A stretch of DNA of 64,000 nt from Pseudomonas mendocina (GTDB lineage Bacteria > Pseudomonadota > Gammaproteobacteria > Pseudomonadales > Pseudomonadaceae). The translations under genes were made by a program, and so were the position numbers. Below, piece by piece: positions 49,424 to 60,429 of the stretch. The stretch spans positions 868,001 through 932,000 of the forward strand of contig NZ_LR134290.1 in NCBI RefSeq assembly GCF_900636545.1, given 5' to 3'. Below the pieces are notes generated by a model. It did not search any database and had not been told where the DNA came from. It saw only the letters and a program-made list of their open reading frames with translations. Every line of letters starts with the position of its first letter. The stretch's first letter is position 1.

Positions 49424-51748
49424 ATGCGACTCAAGCGCCTACGTCGCTGGCTTATCGTCGCTTGCGTACCCTTAGCCCTGCTCTGGCTAGCCGACCGCGT
49501 GTTCCCGCTGCCCCTGCCCGAAGACGACCTCGCCCGCGTGGTGCTGGCCGAAGACGGCACGCCGCTGTGGCGTTTCGCCGACCGTGACGGGGTATGGCGC
49601 TATCCGGTGACGCCGGACGAGGTCTCGCACTATTACCTGGAAGCCCTGCTGACCTACGAGGATCGCTGGTTTCGCCAGCACCCTGGGGTCAACCCGCTGG
49701 CGTTGGGGCGCGCGGCCTGGCAGAACCTTACCGGCGGACGCGTGGTTTCCGGTGGCAGCACGCTGTCGATGCAGGTGGCGCGGCTGCTCGATCCGCATGG
49801 CCGTGACCTGCCCGGTAAGCTCAAGCAGCTATGGCGCACCGCGCAGCTGGAGTGGCATCTGTCCAAGGACGAAATCCTCACCCTGTATCTGAATCGCGCG
49901 CCCTTCGGTGGCACCTTGCAGGGCGTGGCCGCCGCCAGCTGGAGTTATCTGGGCAAGCCACCAAGCCAGCTCACCCGCGCCGATGCCGCGCTGCTCGCGG
50001 TGCTGCCACAGGCACCCAGCCGCTTGCGCCCGGATCGCCATCCCGAGCGCGCCCAGGCGGCGCGTGACAAGGTGCTCAGGCGTCTGGGCGAGTTCCAGGT
50101 GTGGCCGCAGGCCCAGGTGGACGAGGCTCTGGAAGAGCCGGTATTCCTCGCTCCGCGCCGCGAGCCGAGCCTGGCGCCTTTGCTGGCGCGGCGACTGAAC
50201 CGCGCCGGCAGTCCGCCGCTGATTCGCACCACCCTCGATGCCGCTTTGCAGCAGCGTCTGGAGGACCTGCTGCTGGGCTGGCGCGCGCGCCTGCCCGAGC
50301 GCACTTCGGCGGCAATTCTGGTGGTCGAACACGAGAGCATGGCGGTACGTGCCTATCTCGGATCGGTGGATATCGGCGACACCTCGCGTTTTGGCCACGT
50401 CGACATGGTTCGCGCCCTGCGTTCGCCCGGTTCGACACTCAAGCCCTTTCTCTACGGCATGGCGCTGGATAGCGGGCTGATCCACTCCGAATCGCTGCTG
50501 CAGGACGTGCCGCGACATTACGGCGACTACCGCCCCGGCAATTTCGCCGCCGGCTTCATCGGCCCGGTGTCGGCCAGTGAAGCTTTGGCTACCTCACTCA
50601 ATCTGCCTGCCGTGCAGTTGTTGGAGGCATACGGGCCGAAGCGCTTCGCCGGCGAGCTGCGTAGCGCAGGGTTGCCGATTCGTCTGCCGGCGCTGGCCGA
50701 GCCAAACCTGGCGCTGATCCTTGGTGGCGGTGGCTCGCGGCTGGAGTCGCTGGTGGCCGGTTACAGTGCTTTTGCCCGCAGCGGTATGGCAGCCCGGCCA
50801 CGCCTGCAGCCAGACGATGAACTACGCGAGCGCCGTCTGTTGTCGCCTGGTTCGGCCTGGATCATCCGACGCATCCTCAGCGGCCAGGCGCGACCGGATC
50901 GCGACCCGCGCGCACAGCTGGCGCAGCGTCCGACCCTGGCCTGGAAGACCGGCACCAGCTACGGCTTTCGCGACGCCTGGGCCATCGGGGTCGGTCCGCG
51001 TCATCTGATCGGCATCTGGATCGGCCGACCGGACGGTACGCCGGTGCCCGGCCAGTTCGGTCTGGCCTCGGCCGCGCCACTGCTGCTGCAGGTGCATGAT
51101 CTGCTGGTCAATCGCGACAGTCAGCGTGGCATCGCGGCGCCGGTCGATACGCAGCCGGCCGAGGTGGGCGTGGCCGCCATCTGCTGGCCGCTGGGGCAGC
51201 CGATGAGCAGGGATGATCCCAACTGCCGGCGCCTGCGCTTCGCCTGGACGCTGGAGGGCACCACGCCACCGACCTTGCAGGCCGCCGATCAGCCGCTGGG
51301 CAGTGGCCTGCGCGAACGTTATTGGGTCAATACCGAGGGGCATCGTGTCGGGCCGGCCTGCGCAGGCGCCGAGGCGCGCGAGCTGGTGTTGTGGCCTGCT
51401 CCGCTGGAGCCCTGGTTGCCCCGTCGGGAACGGCGTGCCGCGCGCTTGCCGGGTATCGATCCGAGCTGTCCACCGCCAAGCAGCAGCCAGGTAGCGCCGC
51501 TTTCCATCGTTGGCGTACGCGATGGTGATCGTCTGCGCCGGCCGCAGGGCAATCACGAGCCGCTGCGCCTCAGCCTGTCGGCACTGGGTGGCAATGGCCG
51601 GCGCTGGTGGTTCCTCGATGGTCAGCCACTGGGTGACAGCGCCCAGGATGCGTCCTTCAACCATGCCTTCGACAGCGGCAGGCACCAGCTCAGTGTGCTC
51701 GACGAAGGCGGCCAGACCGCTCGTCTGGAATTCAGCATAGGGCCTTGA
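49424..51748 (+). CDS. pbpC: penicillin-binding protein 1C
   Basis: 774 residues. After one membrane anchor ([22 protein letters not shown]), the GT51 glycosyltransferase domain shows [21 protein letters not shown] and [14 protein letters not shown]. The transpeptidase domain has the active serine in [15 protein letters not shown] in TSLNLP and KTGTSYG. A C-terminal PBPC_C domain follows. It makes peptidoglycan at the inner membrane. The ATG at 49424 is used; GTG at 49415 is also in frame. Its usual neighbour is the alpha-2-macroglobulin gene. Confidence 0.94.
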   Translation: MRLKRLRRWLIVACVPLALLWLADRVFPLPLPEDDLARVVLAEDGTPLWRFADRDGVWRYPVTPDEVSHYYLEALLTYEDRWFRQHPGVNPLALGRAAWQNLTGGRVVSGGSTLSMQVARLLDPHGRDLPGKLKQLWRTAQLEWHLSKDEILTLYLNRAPFGGTLQGVAAASWSYLGKPPSQLTRADAALLAVLPQAPSRLRPDRHPERAQAARDKVLRRLGEFQVWPQAQVDEALEEPVFLAPRREPSLAPLLARRLNRAGSPPLIRTTLDAALQQRLEDLLLGWRARLPERTSAAILVVEHESMAVRAYLGSVDIGDTSRFGHVDMVRALRSPGSTLKPFLYGMALDSGLIHSESLLQDVPRHYGDYRPGNFAAGFIGPVSASEALATSLNLPAVQLLEAYGPKRFAGELRSAGLPIRLPALAEPNLALILGGGGSRLESLVAGYSAFARSGMAARPRLQPDDELRERRLLSPGSAWIIRRILSGQARPDRDPRAQLAQRPTLAWKTGTSYGFRDAWAIGVGPRHLIGIWIGRPDGTPVPGQFGLASAAPLLLQVHDLLVNRDSQRGIAAPVDTQPAEVGVAAICWPLGQPMSRDDPNCRRLRFAWTLEGTTPPTLQAADQPLGSGLRERYWVNTEGHRVGPACAGAEARELVLWPAPLEPWLPRRERRAARLPGIDPSCPPPSSSQVAPLSIVGVRDGDRLRRPQGNHEPLRLSLSALGGNGRRWWFLDGQPLGDSAQDASFNHAFDSGRHQLSVLDEGGQTARLEFSIGP

Positions 51749-51947
51749 GTCGATCGGTCTGTCAGCCTGCAGGCGCCGGCTGCTCTGGCCTGGAGCCTGG
51801 CCTGCGCCGTTAAGGATCGCGGCTGGTGTGGATAAAGCTTGGCAGTGGAGCGCCGATATGAAATCTGTCGGTAACCGGATTGCAATTTGTGTACATTTTT
51901 GTATCCAATTGCTCGGGCAAACTCCAACCACCACCGGGAGAAGCCCC

Positions 51948-53879
51948 ATGCGCCTCTGGCAACGCAGTATTCAGTGGCAATTGATCCTCAGCATGGGCGC
52001 GGCCCTGCTGGCCAGCATTCTCATCGTCGTCGGCATCTATTCCGTGGTGGTCGATCGCCTGACCGAGCGCTACCTGATCGAGGAGGCGCTGCCGGCGCGG
52101 GTGCTGGCGATCCGTAACGACCTGGAGCGGGTGCTGACTGCGCCGATCACCGCCAACGCCTCGATTGCCGAGAACAGCCTGGTTCAGGACTGGCTCGTCG
52201 CAGGCGAGGACGCCGCTCGGCGTGACGAGTTCGCCCGTTATCTCGAAGGCGTGCGTGCGCAGCAGAACGCCATGACGACCTCCATCGTTGCCCTGGCCAG
52301 CGGCAACTACACCACTGGCGAAGGGTTGATGCGCACGCTTGACCGCAGCCAGGCGGAGAACCAGTGGTTCTATCGACTGGTCGACAGTGACCGGGATCGC
52401 GTGCTGGAAATCGACATCGACAAGACCACCCGGCTGCCTACGCTGTTCATCAACCAGCGCATCAAGCGTGGCGGCAAGACCCTCGGCGTTGCTGGCCTGG
52501 GTTATGACCTCGCGGACATGTCGAAGATGATCAGCGAGTTCCGCTTCGGCGAGCGAGGCCAGGTTTTCCTGATCGATAGCCAGGGCAACGTCAAGGTCCA
52601 CCCGCATTCGCAACTGAGCGGTAGCGGTAAGCTCGGCGAGCTGTTCGGGGCCGACGCCAGCCGCCAGGTGCTCGCTGGCGACAGTCATGCGGTGCGCTTC
52701 GAGCGTGATGGCGAGACCTTTCTCGCCGTTGCGCAGAAGTTCGCCAGCATCGATTGGCTCCTGGTCAGCGAAGTGCCGGAGGCCGAAGTCTACGCCGAAG
52801 CACGTCAGGCGCTGCTGCTGACCAGCCTGATTGGCGTGGCTGTAGCGCTGCTGTTCCTCGGTCTGGTGGTATTGCTGGCGCGTGGCCTGGTGCGGCCGAT
52901 CCGCCAAGTAACGCAGGCACTGGTGGAAATCGGCGGCGGTGGTGGCGACCTGACGCGCCGTCTCGATGAATCGCGGGCTGATGAACTGGGTGACCTGGCT
53001 CGAGGCTTCAACCGTTTTCTCGCCAGCCAGCGCGACCTGATCGGCGATGTGCTGGCCACCAGCGAGCGGCTGCGCACGGCAGTCGGTCAGGTGGCGCGGG
53101 TGGTGGAGAACACTGCCGGACGCGCCGTGCAGCAGCAGGAAATGACCGACATGGTGGCCACCGCCGTGCACGAGATGGGCCTGACCGTACAGGAGATCGC
53201 GCGCAACGCCAGCAATGCTGCGCAGTCCTCGCACAGCGCCCGAGAAGAAGCGCAGAGCGCGCGTCAGGTGGTCGGACAGTCCATTGCCCATATCGAGCGG
53301 ATGTCTGCCGATATTGGTAGCGCCGCGGGTGCGGTAAGCGAATTGGCTGAACAGGTTGCGTCCATCGATCAGGTGCTGGCGGTGATTCGCGGCATCTCGG
53401 AACAGACCAATCTGCTGGCGCTGAACGCCGCCATCGAGGCGGCGCGGGCTGGAGAGATGGGCCGAGGGTTTGCCGTGGTGGCCGATGAGGTCCGTACGCT
53501 GGCCAGTCGCACCCAGGCCTCGACCGATGAGATCCAGCAGATGATTCAGCGTCTCAAGCAGGGTGCGGAAACGGCGGTCAGCTCGATGCATGCCGGCCAG
53601 TCGGCCACCAGTACCGGTGTCGAATCCAGTCAGCGCACGGGGCAGTCACTCGGCGCGATCACCTCGCAGGTCGAGCGCATCAGCGATATGAATACCCAGG
53701 TGGCTGCGGCGACCGAAGAGCAAAGTTCGGTGACCGAAGAGATCAACCGCAACGTGCAGGGCATCGCCGACCTGGCGCACGCGACAGCCGGCGAGGTGCG
53801 CGCTTGCCGTGAGGATTGCCAGACACTGAGTCGCCTGGCTGACGATCTCGCCGGGCAAATGGGCAAGTTCCGTCTGTAG
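51948..53879 (+). CDS. methyl-accepting chemotaxis protein with dCache-like sensor
   Basis: 643 residues. Membrane helices are at about 13-35 and 288-311, enclosing a periplasmic domain of about 250 residues with a Cache-like layout ([16 protein letters not shown] ... [12 protein letters not shown] ... [16 protein letters not shown]). HAMP and the signalling hairpin [22 protein letters not shown] (about 482 onward) follow. The ligand is unknown. GGGAGAA precedes the ATG at 51948. The 199-base gap upstream contains AT-rich TTGTATCCAATTG. Confidence 0.9.
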   Translation: MRLWQRSIQWQLILSMGAALLASILIVVGIYSVVVDRLTERYLIEEALPARVLAIRNDLERVLTAPITANASIAENSLVQDWLVAGEDAARRDEFARYLEGVRAQQNAMTTSIVALASGNYTTGEGLMRTLDRSQAENQWFYRLVDSDRDRVLEIDIDKTTRLPTLFINQRIKRGGKTLGVAGLGYDLADMSKMISEFRFGERGQVFLIDSQGNVKVHPHSQLSGSGKLGELFGADASRQVLAGDSHAVRFERDGETFLAVAQKFASIDWLLVSEVPEAEVYAEARQALLLTSLIGVAVALLFLGLVVLLARGLVRPIRQVTQALVEIGGGGGDLTRRLDESRADELGDLARGFNRFLASQRDLIGDVLATSERLRTAVGQVARVVENTAGRAVQQQEMTDMVATAVHEMGLTVQEIARNASNAAQSSHSAREEAQSARQVVGQSIAHIERMSADIGSAAGAVSELAEQVASIDQVLAVIRGISEQTNLLALNAAIEAARAGEMGRGFAVVADEVRTLASRTQASTDEIQQMIQRLKQGAETAVSSMHAGQSATSTGVESSQRTGQSLGAITSQVERISDMNTQVAAATEEQSSVTEEINRNVQGIADLAHATAGEVRACREDCQTLSRLADDLAGQMGKFRL

Positions 53880-54007
53880 TGAGTCGTGATGGTTTCGTCG
53901 GGTGTGCCGTGCGCGGCGCTTTTCGTCGCGAGGTCAACGGGGCGCGCAGCCAGGCGACCCGCGACCCCCCAACCTGAATTCGCGCGTGATCCTGAGGCAG
54001 GCGCGCT

Positions 54008-55168
54008 TCAGTGATCGGCCGCGACCAGGCGGTTGCGACCTTCGCGCTTGGCCCGATACAGCGCGCCGTCGACACGCTTGAAGAAGGCATCGGCGTCGCC
54101 ATCGTGACGGCTGCTGAAACAGCCGACACCCAGGCTGGTGGTCAACGTCAGGCGCTGGCCAGCCAGCAGCAGGCCTTCGGCCTCCAGCTCCTGGCGAAAG
54201 TGCTCGGCCAGGTCCCAGGCCTGGGCTAGTGTGGTGCCCGGCAACAGTACGCCGAACTCCTCGCCGCCGAGACGCAGCAACGCATCGGCATCGCGGCGAA
54301 ACACCTTGCGCATGCGCTCGGCGAAGGCACTCAGGCAGGCATCGCCACCGGCATGGCCGTGTTCATCGTTAACCTTCTTGAAGAAGTCGATATCCATCAG
54401 CACCAGCGATAGCGGCTCGCCCTGGCGCACCGCATTGGCCACCAGGCTGGGGAAAAGGTTGTTGAACTGATAGCGGTTGCCCAGCTGGGTCAGGCTGTCG
54501 GTGCGACTGAGCAGGTCGAGCTGGCTCTGCTGCTCCAGCAGTTTCAGCTCCAGGTCGAGCGTGGCGCGGTATTCACGATGATTGCGGCCGAGCACCAGGA
54601 TCAGGTAGCTGAGGTAGAAGATCAGGGTGATCAGCACTGTGTGTTTTTGCTGCCAGTTCAGTGCCATCACGGTAAGGCCCGGCAGGTAGAGCAGGACCAG
54701 GGCCAGCAGCGCTCGGCCACGGCGCATGGCGAAATTGAAAGTCATCGCCGTGGCGAAGGCCACCGTCGCCAGGGTGGCGATCATTTCCGAGTCGTTGTAG
54801 GCGTCGCTGTACACCGCCAGTGCATGGGCCTGGCCCCAACACAGCGCAGTCACGATGATCAGACCCCAGTGACGATCCAGCCAACGCTGCAGTTGCTCGG
54901 GGCTCTCCAGGCCATCGGGCCGGTGCAGCAGGCGTGCCGCCAGAAGTGCGCCGAACAGCGTACACCCCAGCACGCCACTGAGAACGAGCTCTCCCGGCTT
55001 TGCGCTGAAGACCCAGGTCAGCAGCCAGGCGAGCAGGTAGAAGATGCCACCCAGGCGCGTGCGGATGCGGGTGTCATCCACTTCGCGCCATAGGGCGAAG
55101 GTATTGGGTTGGCGCGGTACTTCGGCGTCGGTCATGGTCGTTAGCCTGCTGTCGCTGGTGTTCAGCAT
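54008..55168 (-). CDS. membrane GGDEF diguanylate cyclase
   Basis: 386 residues. Five to six membrane helices (about 40-190, similar to MASE-type sensor regions) precede a GGDEF domain with DSLTQLGNRYQF, MDIDFFKKVNDEHGHAGGD and an intact GGEEF. No RxxD inhibitory site is visible immediately before it (RRDADALLRL). An ATG at 55135 would shorten the N-terminus by 11 residues and is also plausible. Convergent with the chemoreceptor gene. Confidence 0.88.
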   Translation of the reverse strand: MLNTSDSRLTTMTDAEVPRQPNTFALWREVDDTRIRTRLGGIFYLLAWLLTWVFSAKPGELVLSGVLGCTLFGALLAARLLHRPDGLESPEQLQRWLDRHWGLIIVTALCWGQAHALAVYSDAYNDSEMIATLATVAFATAMTFNFAMRRGRALLALVLLYLPGLTVMALNWQQKHTVLITLIFYLSYLILVLGRNHREYRATLDLELKLLEQQSQLDLLSRTDSLTQLGNRYQFNNLFPSLVANAVRQGEPLSLVLMDIDFFKKVNDEHGHAGGDACLSAFAERMRKVFRRDADALLRLGGEEFGVLLPGTTLAQAWDLAEHFRQELEAEGLLLAGQRLTLTTSLGVGCFSSRHDGDADAFFKRVDGALYRAKREGRNRLVAADH

Positions 55169-55409
55169 CCAGGCTGTTGGGGCGACGTCAAAGCTTCTCC
55201 GAAACTTTTGTGATCACAGTCAGGAGCTGAGCATAGCGCTTTTTCCTGCAACGTAGGATGTCCAATTGCTAGTACTCTTTCGCCGTTCGTCTTTCTCGGC
55301 CTCACCCGTGTCGCGACGAGCTGTCTGGCGAACCTGACGTGATGGTCTAGGCTTGATAACGATTCGCTCGGCAACGCACCGGGCGTCAGCCTGATTTGGG
55401 AGACCCACG

Positions 55410-58400
55410 ATGGACATGAACCGTCGACAGTTCTTCAAGGTCTGCGGCGTAGGCCTTGGAGCATCGAGCCTGGCGGCTCTGGGCGTCGCACCCCCGGAAG
55501 CCTTCGCCGACCAGGTGCGGCACTTCAAGTTGAGCCGCACCACCGAAACCCGCAACACCTGCCCCTACTGCTCCGTCGGCTGCGGCCTGATTCTCTACAG
55601 CCAGGGCGATGCAGCGAAGAATGTGGCGCAGAACATCATCCATATCGAGGGCGACGCCGACCATCCGGTCAACCGCGGCACCCTCTGCCCCAAAGGCGCC
55701 GGCTTGCTGGACTTCGTCCACAGCCCCAACCGCCTGAAATACCCGGAAGTACGCGAAGCCGGCTCCAATGAGTGGAAGCGTATCGACTGGGACGAAGCGC
55801 TGGATCGCATCGCCCGGCACGTGAAGGCCGACCGCGACGCCAATTTCATCGAGAAGAACGCACAGGGCCAGACGGTCAATCGTTGGCTGAGTTCGGGCTT
55901 CCTGGCCGCCTCGGCGTCGAGCAATGAGGCTGGCTACATCACCCACAAGGTGGTGCGTTCCCTTGGCATGCTGGGGTTCGATAACCAGGCACGTGTCTGA
56001 CATGGCCCGACGGTGGCAAGTCTTGCCCCGACGTTTGGCCGTGGAGCCATGACCAACCACTGGACCGACATCAAGAATGCCGATCTGGTGCTGATCATGG
56101 GCGGCAACGCCGCCGAGGCCCACCCCTGTGGCTTCAAGTGGGTGACCGAAGCCAAGGCGCACAACAAGGCCAGGTTGGTGGTGGTCGATCCGCGCTTTAC
56201 TCGTTCGGCCTCCGTGGCTGACCTCTATGCGCCGATTCGCACCGGCACCGATATCGCCTTCCTCGGTGGGCTGATCAACTACCTGCTGGAAAATGACAAG
56301 ATCCAGCACGAGTACGTACGCAACTACACCGACGTCAGCTTCGTGGTGCGCGAGGACTATGCCTTCGAAGACGGCATGTTCAGTGGCTACAACGCCGAGA
56401 TGCGGCGCTACGACAAGACCAGTTGGGGCTACGAGATCGGTGAAGACGGCTATGCCGTGGTCGATCCGACGCTGAGCCATCCACGCTGCGTGTTCAACCT
56501 GTTGAAGAAGCACTACAGCCGTTACACGCCTGACCTGGTCAGCAGCATTTGCGGCACGCCCAAGGCGCAGATGCTGCAGGTGTGGGAAACCATCGCCGAG
56601 TGCTCGGCGCCGGGCAAGGTCATGACCATCATGTACGCCCTGGGCTGGACGCAGCACTCGGTGGGGTCGCAGATGATCCGCACCGGCGCCATGCTGCAGT
56701 TGCTGCTGGGCAACATCGGTATGCCGGGTGGCGGGATGAACGCCCTACGTGGTCACTCCAACATCCAGGGGCTGACCGACCTCGGGCTGCTCTCCAATCT
56801 GTTGCCGGGCTACCTCAGCCTGGCGCTGGATGCCGAACAGGATTATGCCGCCTACATCGCCAGGCGCGCGCCCAAACCGCTGCGGCCGGGGCAGTTGTCC
56901 TACTGGCAGAACTACGAGAAGTTCCACGTCAGCCTGATGAAGGCCTGGTACGGCAAGAACGCCACGGCAGAGAACAACTGGGGCTTCGACTGGCTGCCCA
57001 AGCTGGATGTACCCGGCTACGACGTGCTCAAGGTCTTCGACATGATGTACGAGGGCAAGGTCAACGGTTACTTCTGCCAGGGTTTCAATCCCATCGCCTC
57101 GTTCCCCGACAAGGCCAAGGTCAGCGCTGCGCTGGCCAAGCTCAAGTACTTGGTAATCATGGACCCGCTGGCCACCGAGACTTCGGAGTTCTGGCGCAAT
57201 GCCGGCGAGTTCAACGACGTCGACACCGCCAGCATCCAGACCGAGGTGTTTCGCCTGCCCACCACCTGCTTCGCCGAGGAGGATGGCTCGCTGGTCAACA
57301 GCGGACGCTGGCTGCAGTGGCACTGGAAGGGCGCCGAACCACCCGGCCAGGCACGCACCGACATCGCCATCATGGCCGGGCTGTTCCATCGCTTGCGCCA
57401 GGCCTATGCCACCGAGGGCGGCGCCTTCCCCGATCCGATCCTCAACCTAGACTGGTCGTATCTGAAACCGGACGAGCCAGGACCGGACGAGATCGCCCGC
57501 GAGTTCAACGGCAAGGCCCTTGAAGACCTCTATGACCCGGCCACCGGAGCGCTGCAGGCCAAGGCTGGCGAGCAGCTCAGTGGTTTCGGCCTGCTGCGCG
57601 CGGACGGTTCCACGGCCAGTGGTTGCTGGATCTTCTGCGGCTCGTGGACGGCGCAGGGTAACCAGATGGCGCGGCGTGACAACGCCGATCCCTACGCCAT
57701 GGGCCAGACCCTTGGCTGGGCCTGGTCCTGGCCGGCCAACCGACGCATTCTCTACAACCGTGCCTCGGCCGACCCCGGCGGCAAGCCCTGGGACGTGGAG
57801 AAGAAGCGTCTGGTGTGGTGGAACGGCAAGGCCTGGGGCGGCACCGACGTGCCCGACTTCAAGGCCGACTCGCCACCTGCCGAGGGCATGAACCCTTTCA
57901 TCATGAACCCTGAAGGGGTGGCGCGCCTGTTCGCCGTGGACAAGATGGCCGAAGGGCCATTCCCCGAGCACTACGAGCCGTTCGAGACGCCGATCGGGCG
58001 CAACCCGATGCACCCGGACAACGCGCTGGCCATCAGCAACCCGGCGGCGCGGGTGTTCAAGGCCGATATGGAGATGCTGGGCAAGGCGGACGCCTTCCCC
58101 TATGCAGCCACCACTTACCGCCTGACCGAGCACTTCCACTTCTGGACCAAACACTGTCGGCTCAACGCCATTACCCAGCCCGAGCAGTTCGTCGAAATCG
58201 GCGAGGCGCTGGCCAGGGAACTGGGCATCGCCGCCGGCGAGCGGGTCAAGGTGTCGTCCAACCGTGGCTACATCAACGCGGTGGCGGTGGTGACCAAGCG
58301 CATCAAGCCGCTGACCGTGGACGGCAAGACCGTGCACCAGATCGGCATCCCGCTGCACTGGGGCTTCGCCGGTGTGGCGCGCAACGGCTACCTGACCAAC

Positions 58401-58481
58401 ACCCTGACGCCCTTCGTTGGCGACGGCAACACGCAGACTCCGGAATTCAAGTCGTTCCTGGTCAACGTGGAAAAGGCATAG
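55410..58481 (+). CDS. fdnG: formate dehydrogenase-N alpha subunit, selenocysteine-containing
   Basis: 1023 residues when the in-frame TGA at 55998-56000 is read as selenocysteine (Sec197). A Tat signal ([17 protein letters not shown]) exports the folded protein; [11 protein letters not shown] and the fourth Cys form a 4Fe-4S site. After Sec197 comes [21 protein letters not shown], the invariant active-site context, and later parts bind bis-MGD molybdenum or tungsten cofactor. It oxidises formate in the periplasm and passes electrons to FdnH and FdnI. GGGAGA precedes the ATG at 55410. It heads an operon with fdnH, fdnI and probably fdhE, selA and selB. Confidence 0.96.
55998..56029 (+). promoter_or_regulatory. 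SECIS element and UGA selenocysteine codon
   Basis: Eleven bases after the UGA a hairpin begins: GG-U-GGCAA / GUC / UUGCC-CC (56012-56029), giving a stem with a bulged U on the 5' side and G-U in a three-base apical loop. These are the features SelB recognises in the E. coli fdnG and fdhF elements. The three-dimensional fit was not tested. Confidence 0.88.
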
Positions 58482-58491
58482 GAGCAGCGTC

Positions 58492-59418
58492 ATGGCCTCA
58501 CAAGACATCATCGCCCGCTCCGCCACCACCACGCCGATGCCCTCCGTAAGGCAGGTCGGCGAGGTGGCCAAGCTTATCGACGTTTCCAAGTGCATCGGCT
58601 GCAAGGCCTGTCAGGTGGCGTGCTCGGAATGGAACGACCTGCGTGACGAGGTCGGTCAGAACCACGGCACCTACGATAATCCGACCGACCTCACCGCCAA
58701 CTCCTGGACGGTGATGCGCTTCACCGAGCACGAGGACGAAAGCGGCAAGCTGGAATGGCTGATTCGCAAGGACGGCTGCATGCACTGCGCCGAGCCTGGC
58801 TGCCTGGCGGCGTGCCCCAGCCCGGGCGCGATCATCCAGTACGCCAACGGCATCGTCGATTTCAATCAGGACAAGTGCATCGGCTGTGGTTATTGCATCA
58901 CCGGTTGCCCGTTCAACATCCCGCGTATCTCGCAGAAGGACCACAAGGCCTACAAGTGCAGCCTGTGCTCCGACCGCGTAGCCGTAGGTATGGAGCCGGC
59001 CTGCGTGAAGACCTGCCCGACCGGCGCCATCGTCTTCGGCACCAAGGAGGCGATGAAGGAGCATGCCGATGGGCGCATAGCCGACTTGAAGTCACGCGGC
59101 TACGACAACGCCGGCTTGTACGATCCTGATGGCGTCGGTGGCACCCACGTGATGTACGTGCTGCATCACGCCGACCAGCCGTCGCTCTATGCCGGCCTGC
59201 CGAACGAGCCGAGCATCAGCCCGCTGGTATCGTTGTGGAAGGGCGTGACCAAGCCGCTCGGCCTGCTGGCCATGGGCGCCACGGCGCTGATCGGCTTCTT
59301 CCACTACATCCGCGTCGGGCGCAACCGCGTGGAGGAAGACGAGCCCGTGACCGGTGACCCTGCCGTGCATCAGGTCGACCCGGCCGTGCACACCTATGAT
59401 CCGAACCAGCGGCCGTAG
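58492..59418 (+). CDS. fdnH: formate dehydrogenase-N beta subunit
   Basis: 308 residues with four 4Fe-4S cluster motifs: [46 protein letters not shown] and CSLCSDR...[10 protein letters not shown]. One membrane helix near the C-terminus ([19 protein letters not shown]) anchors it. It conducts electrons from FdnG to the cytochrome subunit. AGGAG precedes the ATG at 58492; the gene starts 10 bases after fdnG. Confidence 0.96.
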   Translation: MASQDIIARSATTTPMPSVRQVGEVAKLIDVSKCIGCKACQVACSEWNDLRDEVGQNHGTYDNPTDLTANSWTVMRFTEHEDESGKLEWLIRKDGCMHCAEPGCLAACPSPGAIIQYANGIVDFNQDKCIGCGYCITGCPFNIPRISQKDHKAYKCSLCSDRVAVGMEPACVKTCPTGAIVFGTKEAMKEHADGRIADLKSRGYDNAGLYDPDGVGGTHVMYVLHHADQPSLYAGLPNEPSISPLVSLWKGVTKPLGLLAMGATALIGFFHYIRVGRNRVEEDEPVTGDPAVHQVDPAVHTYDPNQRP

Positions 59419-59427
59419 GAGACCAGT

Positions 59428-60060
59428 ATGAAACACGATATCCAACGCTACACGGCCGGCGAACGCAGCAACCACTGGGTGGTGGCGATCCTCTTCGTCC
59501 TCGCCGGTCTGTCCGGCCTGGCGCTGTTCCACCCATCGCTGTTCTGGCTCAGCAACCTGTTCGGTGGCGGGGTATGGACGCGCATTCTGCATCCCTTCCT
59601 CGGCCTGGCCATGTTCCTGTTCTTCCTCTGGCTGGTGATGCGCTTTGCCGGGCACAACCGCCTCGAGGCGCGCGATCGTCAGTGGCTGGCGCAATGGCGT
59701 GACGTGATCAGTAACCGTGAGGAGCGCCTGCCACCGGTGGGGCGTTACAACGCCGGGCAGAAGCTGCTGTTCTGGGTATTGCTGCTGTGCATGCTGGTGT
59801 TGCTGGCTACCGGCATCGTCATGTGGCGCCAGTACTTCAGCCACCTGTTCGGCATCGAGCTGATCCGCCTGGCCTCGCTGCTGCACGCCGCGGCGGCCTG
59901 GGGCTTGATCATCTGCATCATCGTGCACGTCTACGCCGGCATCTGGGTCAAGGGCTCCATCGGCGCCATGCTCAATGGCTGGGTCAGCCGCGGCTGGGCG
60001 CGCAAGCACCATGCGGCCTGGTACGAGGAAGTCAGCAAAGACAGCCACAAGCGCCACTGA
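59428..60060 (+). CDS. fdnI: formate dehydrogenase-N gamma subunit, cytochrome b556
   Basis: 210 residues with four membrane helices and the conserved histidines of the two haem b groups, including ERSNHWVVAILF, ILHPFLGLAMFLFFLW and LLHAAAAWGLIICIIVHVYAGIWVKGS. It passes electrons to the quinone pool. TAGGAG precedes the ATG and the gap to fdnH is nine bases. Confidence 0.95.
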   Translation: MKHDIQRYTAGERSNHWVVAILFVLAGLSGLALFHPSLFWLSNLFGGGVWTRILHPFLGLAMFLFFLWLVMRFAGHNRLEARDRQWLAQWRDVISNREERLPPVGRYNAGQKLLFWVLLLCMLVLLATGIVMWRQYFSHLFGIELIRLASLLHAAAAWGLIICIIVHVYAGIWVKGSIGAMLNGWVSRGWARKHHAAWYEEVSKDSHKRH

Positions 60061-60088
60061 ATGAGGGCTGTATCGCGGCTAATGGTTG

Positions 60089-60339
60089 GTGGGAGCGGCT
60101 TCAGCCGCGATAAAAGCTCGCCGCTAAAGCGCCTCCCACGCCACCGCGCTCCCGTAGCCCGGATGCAATCCGGGGGGGGGCGCTCTGCTTTTGTAGGAGG
60201 GGCTTCAGCCGCGACAACCCACCCCGTAGGAGCGGCTTCAGCCGCGATAAACACTCGCCGGCAAAGCGCTTCTCAAGGGTGCGTGACCCGAGGCAAACCA
60301 GCGCGGCTCTCGGCATTCCCCGGATTTCATCCGGGCTAC
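60089..60339. repeat. cluster of REP units from both families between fdnI and fdhE
   Basis: The 369-base gap (60061-60429) holds: an inverted family A pair (60089-60139), a family B unit followed by nine G (60154-60180), two family A units in direct orientation (60192-60214 and 60226-60247) and one family B unit in the opposite orientation (60318-60339). The remainder, from 60340 to the fdhE start, contains a probable promoter. Confidence 0.9.
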
Positions 60340-60429
60340 ACGAACCCGACCCAACAGCCGGCAAAGCTCGTCGGCCTGGTCTAGGCTGAACTAGCGAAAA
60401 CCACGGGAGCAGTCCCTAAGGAGTCCTGC

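Noticed and set aside
55209..55218. TGTGATCACA upstream of fdnG as a Crp/Vfr site
   Set aside because: The two half-sites touch; the known site needs six bases between TGTGA and TCACA.
55998..56013. fdnG as a pseudogene or as two genes, the second starting at GTG 56013
   Set aside because: The stop is UGA at the catalytic selenocysteine position, followed by a SECIS hairpin and selA/selB nearby.
60192..60247. Two direct repeats 34 bases apart, suggesting a CRISPR start
   Set aside because: Only two copies, they are self-complementary REP units found elsewhere in the window, and no cas gene is present.
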